DNA of 64,000 nt from Halichondria panicea (Eukaryota > Porifera > Demospongiae > Suberitida > Halichondriidae): assembly GCF_963675165.1 (NCBI RefSeq), contig NC_087384.1, positions 2,316,501 through 2,380,500 on the forward strand. Reading direction: 5' to 3'. Position 1 is the first letter of the stretch. Each line of letters begins with the position of its first letter. The notes beneath the pieces were generated by a model. That model saw only the letters and a list, made by a program, of their open reading frames with translations, had not been told where the DNA came from and did not search any database. Positions 36,652 to 48,020 of the stretch are shown here, piece by piece. Both the position numbers and the translations under genes were made by a program.

Positions 36652-36927
36652 TAAGTCTACAACAATCTCTTTAGAGCTTGGAATTAAAGAACCGTCGAAG
36701 AACCTATATATCATGCTTCAGGCAATGGCAACCACATCGACCCGGTACTAATCGCTAGAATCTATACGAAAAGTTTTGAACAGGCATGCAACTGAATGCC
36801 AGCTGACTTATATAGGTAAACTTACACACAAGTTGAATACTGAATGGACCATATGGATGAATAAGAAAGTGAACAATAATGTTCATTTTACGCATATCTC
36901 CATTTGACAGTTAAATAGGTATTTGAA

Positions 36928-37101
36928 CTAAAATTTTAAAAACTTTTGATGGAATCGTGATCGTTCACAATAATTATAAGTAGAACCTACACACTTTATT
37001 TCTTTTCTGAGACGTTTGTTTTCTTCACTCAGCTCCTCAACGTTCCTCTCAGTTTCGAGGCATCTTTTGCATGGTTGGTCATGATCAATTGGAGGTGATC
37101 T
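36928..37101 (-). CDS. Hypothetical coiled-coil exon
   Basis: Downstream of an AG acceptor at about 37102, the minus strand reads SPPIDHDQPCKRC followed by LETERNVEELSEENKRLRKE, a strongly charged heptad-like segment typical of a coiled coil. It runs to a stop at 36928. Related fragments occur at 37600-37680 (EELSEENKRLRKEMKCIG then stop), 34500-34690, 32460-32530, 52040-52110 and 54150-54330, most of them broken. I do not recognise a family. It could be the terminal exon of a minus-strand gene or a piece of a repeat. Confidence 0.35.
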   Translation of the reverse strand, partial: RSPPIDHDQPCKRCLETERNVEELSEENKRLRKEIKCVGSTYNYCERSRFHQKFLKF

Positions 37102-38439
37102 GTAAGCAACACCCACTAATATAATATCTGTAAGAGGGTAACTATTCACACTTATTTATATTTATATAGATCTAGTCTCACATAGTTGTACTGCTAGGAC
37201 ATTTCTCCAAACAAGCTGCTAAAATCTTTCTCAGGTGTACAGCAGTCATTATACGTCCTTTGTTTGTGCTGTAGCCAATACTAGATACCCAGGATTCATT
37301 TTAATAATAGGAAGGGACTTTCTCTCGCAAGAAGCCACGTGGACTTGGTACTAATCGTAAGAGAAAAAGCTTTGAACAAGCAACAACAATTTGAAGACCA
37401 TGGCCCAGTAGAAGATTATAAACACATAAATTTTATAAACACATAAATTGAATACTGCACTGTACTGATGCAGATTGTACAATCCTTCACATAAACAAAC
37501 AATAGCTATACGTATACATGTAGGTATATGCATGGGAGAGATTACATGACACATGCATGCATATGAGTATCGATGGAGTGGTGATCATTTTACAATAGAA
37601 CCTATACACTTCATTTCTTTTCTGAGACGTTTGTTTTCTTCACTCAGCTCTTCTTTTGATCTGGGACCAATGCAACATCCATTACTGAATAAAACTTAGA
37701 AAATATGCCAAAATCTTTCTCGGTGTACAATAGTGATGCCATTTGCGGTAGCCTTTGCCTCTGAAGAAAAATGACAAAAATGACAAGCATTATAATTTAT
37801 TCTGGAATCAGCCGAAAAACGAATATTTTAACATAATTATCATTAGCCTAGCAACAAATAAATTCGGAACTTATCTATTGTTACTGCATGTGCATGCATG
37901 CATGTATATAACCTGTCACAGAATTAGCATATCTTTTGGCCACCATGCAATTAATATGGACAATTATCACACGTGTAGAAGTTTCTACCCTTCCAACCTA
38001 GCTACCAGAAGTAGCTTTTTATACCTTTAGGTTTTGCTATACATGAAATTATGCTACACAGAGCAATTTCCAGAATATTCTTCAACATCAGAGCTTGGAT
38101 TAACTATCTTTGAGCCTGGCATCATTCTGCATTAACGAGTGAGCCTTCTGCATGGTGCATGCATTGGTCAGAGTTTTGCTGATGAACTGGACGTGATCTG
38201 TGAACACATGAACATCCATTTGCATGTCTTAGAGCAGCATGACTATCCACACTTACATTGTGTATACTGCTCCGGACATTTCTCCAAGAAAGCTACTAAT
38301 ATCTTTCTCTTGTTAAAATTTCGTGGAGGTCAGCTTGCCCACGAAAATAACGAATATTTTTACCCCACAAAAATTACCCGCTATAATTATAACAATACAG
38401 TAGCAGGAGCACAGTAGTAAGAAGCAACAAGAGACATTA

Positions 38440-39480
38440 ATTGATCATGCAAACACGAGTCTTCATCATGCATGTGTGCAGTTTTGTCGGAGACAATGCA
38501 GTGTGTGGTACCGACAGTGCTTTGGAATTAGTGACAGTATTATACTGCTCTGAATGGCACCGTGAGGGAAATTAAAAATCAAAAGTAACTGCGGGAAATC
38601 CAATAAGAAGCTTTTCAACTTGGTTCGTTGCACATAATTATGGGATATCGAACAGTTTTTATAATTCATTTCAAACACACAATGTACAAAACACACGTAC
38701 ACAATAATAACCACACATTAGGGATAAAGCTAATCTAAGGGTTCTGTTCTGATATGGAGTGCTGTATTACGTGCACCTTCTCACAGCTCCTGTGCATGGA
38801 GGCAATAAAGAATGAGTTAGTGGGTGGCTGACTAATCACACTAGATCAGTTCAGTAACCTATATCAATGACAGGTGGGTGTAGGACGTACAGTTTGACAG
38901 TGAAACACCAGTAGGGGGAGACAAACATAAGAGTGCGCACACACACCTATATACTGAGTGGTATGGGCATAACTTCCCCTCATGCATAAGACGAAGGTTT
39001 GGTGACACTATGATAATTAAGGGGTACACACAAACACTCACTTTCAAGTACTGACAGACTAGGTCAGCAATCTCCCCTTTTCTCAGTTTTACTAACATCT
39101 CCAGAAGGGCCCTGAATGTCGCTTGTGAGCGCTGTTTTCCTCTCCAGATTTTCAAACACTCGATCATAGCTAGGTGGTTACTCTTTTTCAACTGGACATC
39201 ACTTTGTTCGCCAGGGGTTAATTTCATAGCATCGACATAGAGCTCCACATTGTCAAAACAGGGAGCCAAATATGATACGTCTTCTTGCTGGACTTCCCTG
39301 TTGACTTGGGCAGTAGTGAGCGGACATGTGTCCATCAGCTGTTGAAGAGCAGTACTCACAGATGATCCTACAGTATGAAAATTAAATAACACATAACACA
39401 TGCGAGCACATCCCACTATATGAATACTAACAACAAAACAACCAATGTACACACTATAGTCGTGACGACAAAGAATGAGT
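38440..39480. repeat. Segmental duplication containing a Death-domain exon
   Basis: The order of landmarks is the same at 60300-61270: GACATTAATTGAT, GACAATGCAGTGTGTGGT, GTGACAGTAT, AGGGTTCTGTTCTGATAT, the short last exon, then the Death exon. A more diverged copy occupies about 1-1260. Confidence 0.75.
38781..39367 (-). CDS. Death-domain exon pair (partial gene)
   Basis: The Death exon (39042-39367) begins after an AG acceptor with GSSVSTALQQLMD and contains PLTTAQVNREVQQEDVSYLA, CFDNVELYVDAMKLTPGEQ, AMIECLKIWRGKQRSQATF and ALLEMLVKLRKGEIADLVC. The six-helix death-fold layout, with the 'W....R.QATF.ALLE.L' block of helices 5-6, is characteristic of Death domains, which form homotypic complexes in cell-death and innate-immune signalling. 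The domain ends at a GT donor after CQYLK, and the next exon is predicted to add only Glu-Leu and a stop (GAGCTGTGA at 38781-38789). No ZU5 exons are found upstream, so the gene is either truncated or has a different N-terminus further right. Confidence 0.6.
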
Positions 39481-40180
39481 GAAAAAGTGGGGCACTATTG
39501 ACAAAAAGCCACATAGGAAAAGTGTATCATAGGAAAAGTGTATCTTTAATGCACTAAGGTAATTTCGTGTGAGGTAAAAACTTGTTCAACTCGAAACAGT
39601 GATTTTTGTGAGTAAAATTTTTCGTTTGACTTTATTGCGATTTTATTGCCTGCACTTTCATCGCATGCGTTCTGGTAAGCCACGCCTACGTTTTTGTGGA
39701 GGTCAAAAATTACCCGCTATATGGTATGTGTTCTGATAAAAATCATGCTGAAAACTGCCTGGGGCTGTATGTTATTTTTCAATGTAATGTACAGCTGTTG
39801 ACCAATGAAATCGATTAGTGGTGATGTATACGACGTGTCGGCATAAATCCTGTGACATAAGAAAGCATAGAAAAAACGAGGTAAAAACTTACAGTGTATA
39901 GGGTTTGTTGCGGTTTCTATCTGTCTTAATGTAACACTTATATAGTAAATATTTGATAGACTAGTAAAAGATGCCTCTTCAGAAAAGATAAACACGAAGA
40001 AGAGTAAACTGTAGTGCATAAAAATTAATAACCTGCTAATAAAATATCTAAATACCTACACAAAAATCAGGTGCGCGTGACATCCTGTCATGCTGCAGGA
40101 ATGCCATACTTATGTGACCTATTGAGAAAAGGTCAACCCATGTCGTACCTCCTCTGCACTGCCAGACTGCGCAATCACAG
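39481..40180. other. No gene seen
   Basis: Short ORFs only. A fragment of the GGTCAAAAATTACCCGCTAT-type MITE end occurs near 39700. Confidence 0.4.
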
Positions 40181-40182
40181 TA

Positions 40183-40617
40183 CCGTAATTGATGTAATTA
40201 CAGCGCCACCATAATTTAAGCGCCACGTCAGCATCAGCATAATTTTTTAGGTCCTAAAAATGCGCCAACCGTTGCTGGAATTATTTTTTTCTGGCGCTTA
40301 TAAAAAAGGTTTGTTTGAGACATCAAGACAATCATCCTGCATCTTTGACTTCCTTCACTTCTAAACAGTTGTCTAACCCATAGCTACAGTCACTGAATGT
40401 TGTTCACGAGTCACTCAGCTCTCAACGATGCAGCTAGCAAGTGAAACTGAGCTAGAACACGCCCATTTTCTCTACAAATTCTATACTAGCTGTAGAACAT
40501 AAGCGCCACCATAATTTAGGCGCTAGCTTGGGCTGAACGCAATTTTTTGTGTTCTAAAGATGTGCCACTCAGAAGTAGAATTAATTTTTTCTGGCGCTGT
40601 AATTACATCAATTACGG
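40183..40617. mobile_element. Tc1/mariner-type MITE, 435 bp, TA TSD
   Basis: Termini CCGTAATTGATGTAATTACA are perfectly inverted at the two ends, and TA flanks both sides (40181-40182, 40618-40619). Inside each TIR is a second repeated module, GCGCCACCATAATTTA(A/G)GCG. No transposase. Confidence 0.8.
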
Positions 40618-41784
40618 TAATACGTATGCATATGCAGTTTCTGGGATTTCTGGGAGGTGTTGCTAACATAACAAAATAGTACTGATTACTGGTGACACAG
40701 GAGCAGGCAAATGCTGTTACTATCAGTTCAACATTCTTACTAAAACTACTACGACTCATTAGAGGCAAAATGTCATATATATAATACAAGAGAGACAGAC
40801 AAGCAAGAATGGAAGAGTTAGATAAAATACTGACTCAGCAGGATCAAAAAGGATCGGTTAAGCGTATTCATGAGATTATTGATGACTAAGTATTAGTTAT
40901 TGCATGAGCACGCTACGGCCCTCGACGACTAATTTACTACTGAGCCAATATCTGGCATATTCACGAGTGATCATGCGATTTGTTGCGTGGGAGAAGCATA
41001 TAGTTATAATTAGATTCATGCCTTCTGCATTCCTTATTTTGATACCACGAAAAAGTGAGTTGTATAACTATAGGAACAATATAAAAGAGATCATTCCCAA
41101 GCTTTCTGGCTGTGCAAATATATGGCATATTGCACTCCGGTGACTTGTTAGCTTTGATGTGCCTGGCTTCACTGTGTAATATGCCATATATATTTTCACT
41201 GTGGTTTCTTTGATCTTTTGCTCAAACATGCAACAATGACTTACGGATGACTGGTAAAATGTTATTTGCGAATGTTTTCAGCTCTATACTATATGGCTGA
41301 GTGTGATGCAAGGAGTGTCTCCAATTGCTTTCAAGGACTAGAAAGAATAGGGTGCTATAAAGCTATCATGTCAAGAAAAGGAGCATAGACAACAAAGACA
41401 ATGCATGGATAAACCAATGGACTGAATTGTAGATTTATAGAGCTGCACACACATGAAAATGTTTGTCTATTGCATTAATTTCTGTTTCCATATCATGTTT
41501 ATGTTCCGTATCTTTTGGAGAGAGAGGGTCTTGACTTTTTCTGCCTGTGTTAGAGCAAAACGGTAATTTTGCCAACTTTTGTGCTCCCCATTCTTTCCCT
41601 TGACTGCAGCTATCCATCAACTATGGAATTCTAGACATAGAAGAAAGCAATACAATAATAGTCTTGATCCTTTAGAGTGTCTGATTGCACTACAAACAGT
41701 GTAGCAGCACTATAGCCGTAGCTCAACTTTTAGTATTTTAGCCTAGTCACCTAGTTGGGCACCGCCGCCCTCTATACCGTTGCC
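40618..41784. other. No gene seen
   Basis: No coding signature or clear transposon end was recognised in this stretch. Confidence 0.4.
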
Positions 41785-42065
41785 AGGAAGGAGGTCGGGA
41801 ATCAAGCCTATATCCATGCACAGTTTTGTTCTACTGCATGGTGGAATTCCACCAGCTCCAATCGGATTGCAATATCTCAACACACCCACTCAACTGTACC
41901 ACGTGTGAATTTTCCACATATTGGATTGACTGAGAGACGTGGCCAACACCCACTTTGAGATATTCATCGCTATTGGCTAGCACCCACATAGAATGAATGA
42001 TATTCATGATTGCGTAACAGGCCAGAACAAAAGTGGATATAGGCTTGATTCCCGACCTCCTTCAG
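41785..42065. mobile_element. Small inverted-repeat element
   Basis: GGAGGTCGGGAATCAAGCCT at the left is inverted as AGGCTTGATTCCCGACCTCC at the right, with an inverted CAGTTTTGTTCT/AGAACAAAAGTGG module inside. A right-half relative lies at 55080-55260. Ends and target duplication are unclear. Confidence 0.5.
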
Positions 42066-42180
42066 GGAGGCCCGACTACATTTAGCCTACATATCAAGGT
42101 ATTTTTTTCCACTCAAAATGGCGGACATATGTAACCACGCCCCTTTTTAACAACTGTATATATAACCACACCCCTTTTTC

Positions 42181-43258
42181 TAGCCTCGATCCCAGGCCGA
42201 GTTTTCGCTTTTATAACGGTTAGGCGAACAACTGGGCCTGGTACTAGTTGTCTGCGCATGCGTCAAATTTTCATTGTATATTTGTGGTCGGCAAAAATAT
42301 TTAATAAATCAATAATGGAAATTTGTACACAGAAAATGCACAGAGTGAGTACACAAAAGATGCACATAGGGAGCTGCTTCACAAAGGCCTGGGGAGTTGC
42401 CAGTTGTGCTGCAGCACAATTACAGTGACCCAGGGCAACTTCAGGATGATTGAATGCCTTCAAATTACGTTTCAAAAAGATTTAGCAGGCTGCTGGACTT
42501 CTCTGATTCTAGGCCCCAACTCGTAACTCATTGCTTGAGAAAACGTAGATTCTCTTGATGTCTCTGAGCTACCCAGCAACGCTCGAATGAGCAGGTCATA
42601 CTCCAGTCCTGTGTCTGTGAGTATAGGACAATATTAAAAGAAACCAAAGACGGTTAAACCCTTACCTCAAACTGTCCAGTCTCGTCCGTTAGTATAGCCA
42701 AGAGGAGCACTGTTGGGATAGCTGGATATTAGCCATTGCTCCTGTACAGAGAAGTAGACATTTTAAATACGTGTAGATCTATACATATTAAATTTCTCGG
42801 TTATAGTGTCATTGTCGACGAGCTGATGATGGCAGCACCAAGTTCTCTAGCTCACACTCTTCACTTGATCCACCATATTAATGATGAAACTATAGTCTAC
42901 CTACATTCTTGCCAAACATGAACAAGACTTGATAGCATAGCCGGCCATAGGGCCCACACAAAATATCTGACCTTAACAAGCTTGACAAAGCTTTATACCT
43001 CTTCCCTTGTTGTTCAGTCTTCAGAATAAGCTTCAGAGAAGAGAGAAGCTTCAGCTAAGAGCCATTCCAAATAATGATAAAACGGGAACTGACTTCTAGT
43101 ACACGATAGTACACAAATATAAATGTCACGAAAGTGAACGAGAATATCCATTCGTCAGAATCTGACGAACGACTGACGCATGCGCAGACAACTAGTACCA
43201 GGCCCAGTTGTTCGCCTAACCGTTATAAAAGCGAAAACTCGGCCTGGGATCGAGGCTA
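42181..43258. mobile_element. Mutator-like element, 1078 bp, 9-bp TSD
   Basis: TIRs of about 90 bp start TAGCCTCGATCCCAGGCCGA and are nearly perfect complements. A perfect 9-bp direct repeat CCCTTTTTC flanks the element (42172-42180, 43259-43267). The outer 20 bp match the 413-bp element at 315-727, but the inner TIR and about 900 bp of interior are different. The interior has short ORFs with no recognised transposase, so it could be captured host sequence. Confidence 0.87.
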
Positions 43259-43565
43259 CCCTTTTTCATGCTTTTTGAGCGAATCTGCATAACCTCTATA
43301 TAGAATGTGATAGCTGACTCTGGGATCCATGCAGGAGCCATACTTCTCTGAGACTTCTTTGCTGTGATCCTAGTCCACAGTGCATATATCTATGTGCCAC
43401 TAAAACCCTGTTCTCAAATGTTTCAGCATGCCTCCAGTCTGGTTCTGTGCTAGACAAATCATACATATCGAACATGATAACATCTGCACTACATGCACTG
43501 TATTATATCACTCCTCTGGTTTCTTTGTAATCATGTCACCAGCCGAGGGTTTGTACTTTAGTGCT

Positions 43566-44176
43566 CTAGTTACCTTGTGTTTTTCGTGTTTCTGCTGTGG
43601 GGTTGTTTATGGTGGGTTGTTGAGATTCTACCACTTTCGTTCTTGTGGATTGATTCTGAAGTATAGGTGTATGCGTGTGTAATTTATTATCATTATTATT
43701 ATATACCTGATCCACGTATTGTATGGTGATTAGTAGTTCTGGCACACAGTCTTGTGATACTTCAAACTCTTGCCCAATTCTCATCTTCACTTTAGTACGT
43801 GTGTTCCTCTCACTAGATCTTGTTGTTGTTATTGTGCTGTACGATTCAAAGCAATTGTTTAGTTTCCCAACAATTGAATCTGTCCATGCTCCTTGTTTCT
43901 TTAATAGAGCAACAAATTCATGATAGACTCGAGGGTCCTGTTCAATTGAGGTCTCTAAAGTGTACATACATTTCCTATAGCTTTTTCGTCTGGCATGAAA
44001 CTGCTGTGATGTATGTAATTTTTCACTTCTCTTGAAATCAACCCCTTTGAGTATAGACTATCTCCTATGCTAGCAACAGACTGTTGAAGAACTTGTACTA
44101 ACATGTCATAACACTCTATAATGGTCTTGTGCTCTGGTGAACTCTCACAAGTAGCTTGAGGATTGAATGTAGCCAT
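43566..44176 (-). pseudogene. CARD-like death-fold coding region, frameshifted
   Basis: From an ATG at 44176 the minus strand encodes PEHKTIIECYDMLVQVLQQS, then IGDSLYSKGLISREVKNYI and a PDEKA motif. After a frame break near 43955-43975 it continues as YTLETSIEQDPRVYHEF and VALLKKQGAWTDSIVGKL, followed by a low-complexity Ser/Thr/Asn/Gln-rich tail to 43566. The pattern 'L...L.S.GLIS..V...I......KA..M...LE..I..DP..YH.F...L...G' is that expected of a CARD-like helical bundle. The frame break could be a mutation, a missed tiny intron or an assembly error. It lies on the same strand and upstream of the Death exon at 39 kb, but a link is only speculation. Confidence 0.4.
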
Positions 44177-44454
44177 TTAAAAACACAAGTATTAGTAAAA
44201 CCAGTAGGTTTTACATAGGATTGGCAGTGGGTTTGCCCGTGTTTAGCAATATTTCAATTATTTTGACTCATGTTCAAACTGTTCTATCTCTGCAGGGAAA
44301 GGCCACATCAAGAAACTGGCTGAACAGATAGTTTATTTAGCCTTTTCTCTCTTTGTATCTCTCATTTCATAATCCATAAACATTTTAATGAATGAATATT
44401 TTCATTTTAAAAATTGCACTATTTCGACGTTTCAACGCTCTTTGTCTGACTGAC

Positions 44455-44496
44455 TAAGTAAGTAAGTAAGTAAGTAAGTGAGTAAGTAAGTAAGTT
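44455..44496. repeat. (AAGT)n microsatellite
   Basis: About ten tandem AAGT units with one GAGT variant. Confidence 0.9.
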
Positions 44497-45032
44497 TCTT
44501 GCCCAGCATTTACTCCAAGTACAGCCATCTCCAGGACATTCTGCACAGGGTTTCCAAACGACTACAACCTGGATTACAAAGCGCTTCTTCAGATTTGCGA
44601 TTGCTTCCACGAGGCAGATGACCTCTCAGTCTCTATTTCTCTTACCTAGACAATTCCGCCATCTTTAATGACTCAGCCAATAATAATAGATAGGCGTGGC
44701 TAATAAACCGTGCGCCTAAAATCAGTGCAGCAGTGCTTTTCCAGAGCCTGAGGTGTTCCTTTTCTTCACACTGTTCAGCTCTAGCTCCCTTTCTCTGACA
44801 GGCATGCTATATGCACTGGCTAGATATCATGCTCTTAAAATGGCTGTCATTTAATACTGATTCGCAAATTCAACATAATTATCAAGCAATAAATTATTAC
44901 TCTAATTATTATTATTAGTCCAGAGATATTCGAGAAGATATCTGATTAGTCCTGTCTTCTCTTCTTGTACTGCCTCTTGACGTTCCACTTATGCATGTCA
45001 TGATACGTAAACTGTACTGAAAAAGAAAGGGA

Positions 45033-45579
45033 ATCCGACTAGAAAAACATTTGCAATGTGAAAAATTGCTAGGATTGGCCAGGGGAACCACAAAAAAGCG
45101 TGGGAACAAGAAATCAGACGAGAGCATAACTCCAATCCGTTACAACGTCATGAACATGTACAATACATAGTATATTAAATAATAGACTGTGTTCCAGATC
45201 CACCTATCAGCTTCCATCCACCACATCATTCACCAGTACGGTCCGTGCATGTTACTACGCATGGATGGACTGTGTGTACCTGTGCTCAACACTGCATGTA
45301 TTAGGAACATCAATTCATCACAAATCATCATGATTATGTGCCCCACATTCTAAAATGGATGTATAATAAATATATATAGGGATTGGTCATCACTCCACCA
45401 GTAAAAATTGCGTGGCATATTGGCTGGGAAAACATGGGAAAACTACCAGTATACATGTGATTGACGTTGTAACGGATTGGAGTTATGCTCTCGTCTGATT
45501 TCTTGTTCCCACGCTTTTTTGTGGTTCCCCTGGCCAATCCTAGCAATTTTTCACATTGCAAATGTTTTTCTAGTCGGAT
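45033..45579. repeat. Long inverted repeat with about 118-bp arms
   Basis: The arm at 45033-45150 (starting ATCCGACTAGAAAAACATTT) is almost exactly complementary to 45462-45579. A central spacer of about 310 bp separates them. No target-site duplication was found, so it may be a fold-back element or an unclassified transposon with eroded edges. Confidence 0.7.
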
Positions 45580-45902
45580 AGGTATACAATAGCAGTGGGT
45601 GTGTGCATGACTCAGCAAGTTAATGATATTCAATACCAAGGGGCTTATGGACAAACCTAAAGCCTTGAGTTAGAACCACATGATACTCCCTTACACTATT
45701 CTCTCCCAATGCACTCAAGGACGACTGCCACCACTCATGGTGGAGTGTGTTCCTCCCCACCCCTCCACTACCCTCACCCCCGACCAATGTCTTCCCCTAC
45801 GACCAGGAACACTTCACTGCAGCCACTCAACTCTGTGTAGTGAGAATGAGTGGGTGTATATTATTGTGTGGTGCGTGCTTGCATTGTTTACAAAGCCATA
45901 TG

Positions 45903-47768
45903 CAGGGGCAGATCCAGGAATTTTGAAAAGGGGGCAGTTTGAAGAAAACTTTTACTAAAAAAAAAGTCATCAACAGTTTTTTTAAAGCCCAATCAGTGTA
46001 GCTTTTCTGATCATGGATTGATTGATGACAGTATGACCATAGATAGTAGAGGAAGGGGATTGGAAACGAGATCACGTGAACACAATTTCATGGACTGTCC
46101 GTGTTAGACGGAAGCATTAGCAGAATGGCCGGAAGTAGACAGGAAGTATATAGATCTGTGTTGCTGGGTATGGTTGCAGCCTCCTCTGTGGGCCCTCCTG
46201 CTAGTGAAGACATATCAAGGAAGTAGGGCTATGTGTGTATGCAAGCTTTTAGTTTTGAAATTCTTTTTTTTGTAGGTTCTTTCTACTCTGGAAATGTGCC
46301 CATGCTCTACAATTATACAATATAAAGTATCCATGACAACTCATCATCTATATAACATTATTATGAACTGCAGACAAGCTATGACAATGTAAAGATACAC
46401 GTACATTATGAACGATATGAGTCAGAATGTGTTGTCAGAGTCCGGTCTTCTGCGTTTGGGTAACGGTTCGTGAACAATTTTTGACAGAACTTACCTGATC
46501 AACTATAATAAGTGTAGAAGAGTGATGCTTTCACTAAACATTTAAGGCCAGGATTTTCATCACACAAGTTCAGGGAATCGATGGATCTCAATCAAAATAG
46601 CACAGCACGCAGGTGAAGGTAACTTAGGTTGATGAGTTGAGAGAGGGGGTGTAAGGGTATATTCAGAACGTACTGACAAATTCCAAATGAGTTGGCACTG
46701 AACACACGAGGTGACGATGACATCAACTCTTAGCAGCTTGACAATGGTGAGCACGTTCTTGACGGCAATTAGTTCAACACTGACTTGACAACCAAGAAGT
46801 GGAGAGATTCAAGAGTTGCTGGTCGACTCAGGTAAAGGCTGATGAGAACAGACGGGGGATGTCTGCTGCTTCTTGCTTTTCTTTCGCTGAAAAAAACGCA
46901 ATTTCTGACTTCCCATGCCCATTGTTTACAATCACACCTGTGTGGGAAAAGAGCAACATGACATTTTCATTGAGGCAAAATTCTTCTTTCGAGTTAGTAC
47001 AGCTACTATGTAATAGCTATTCTCATAGAGTAAAGCTAAAAGAATCAGAAAATTCACACTAAAATTGTGAACAGTCAGATCAGGACACCCCACACAAAGA
47101 AGGCACCCCATTCGACTTACTTCACAACACTGGAGAAGAACAAAAAGCTTACATATCAAAAAAAGGGGCTATCCTGTTAAAGCTCAAGTCAAGGAAACAG
47201 CCAATAATTATGCTTACTAGCTTCTAAAAGTGTATCAAAAACTAGATTCTCCCCAAACAGTGCTAAAAACAGGTAAATGGTGAGTCATAGCTAACTTGTA
47301 GCTCAACAGGTATATCTTATTACTTAAAACGCTCAAAATATTGTTAGTATAGATTACTACTGACATTAAAGCTCTTAGATAGTCGTTTCTTACCTTTAGA
47401 ACTGAGTAAAACTCTGAAAAGTCTTTAGCCTGCTCAAAATTAGTCAATTCGCGGTCTAACGCGGATAGCTCAGCTCTCAATGTATGATCTATAGCGCACA
47501 TGATCTCATTTCCAATCCCCTTCCTCTATTCTATATCTATGGTATGACATACATATAGTAGCAGGAGATAGCAGAAATGGATGAAATCATCTTGCTCTTC
47601 AGCTTCAAAAGTCTACAACTAGAGATCGTCTGCTATTCTGCATGCAATTATTGATTGCTGCTCCTGGCTGCTCTAAGTCACACCCACTTCGTGAGCTAGT
47701 TTTATTCGAGCTGGTCAGAAAGGGGGGGGGGCACATGCCCCTTGTGCCCTGCACTGGATCCGCCACTG
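45903..47768. mobile_element. Possible hAT-like MITE split by the 46038-47541 element
   Basis: CAGGGGCAGATCCAGGAATTTT on the left and GCACTGGATCCGCCACTG on the right resemble the two ends of the common animal 'CAGTGGCGGATCCAG' MITE type, with a poly-G stretch on the inner side of the right end. The 46038-47541 element would sit inside it. A flanking duplication was not identified. A left-end fragment of the same type lies at 63703-63740. Confidence 0.4.
46038..47541. mobile_element. 1.5-kb DNA element, CATAGAT termini, 7-bp TSD
   Basis: The left end CATAGATAGTAGAGGAAGGG (continuing GATTGGAAACGAGATCA) and the inverted right end match with small gaps. GTATGAC is repeated directly outside (46031-46037, 47542-47548). 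The interior has two unassigned ORFs, 46799-47062 on the plus strand and 47235-47501 on the minus strand; the second has an acidic helical stretch, AELSALDRELTNFEQAKDF. No transposase motif is recognised. Confidence 0.72.
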
Positions 47769-47924
47769 TTAATTTAATATGTACCATGTACGTACTGCTG
47801 TACTGTATGGCTGTACATTGTGTATACAAAGGGTTCATTTAGCCTGCTGTAGCTACTTTACTTTTCGTCCTCCCCCACACCCACATTCGTTTTTTTGTGT
47901 GTGTTTTCTCTCTTGGTTATTATG

Positions 47925-47974
47925 CCTCGGTGCGCATGCACAAGTGAGGTATACGGTCGTGTGTATTATGTGTT

Positions 47975-48020
<46 letters not shown>

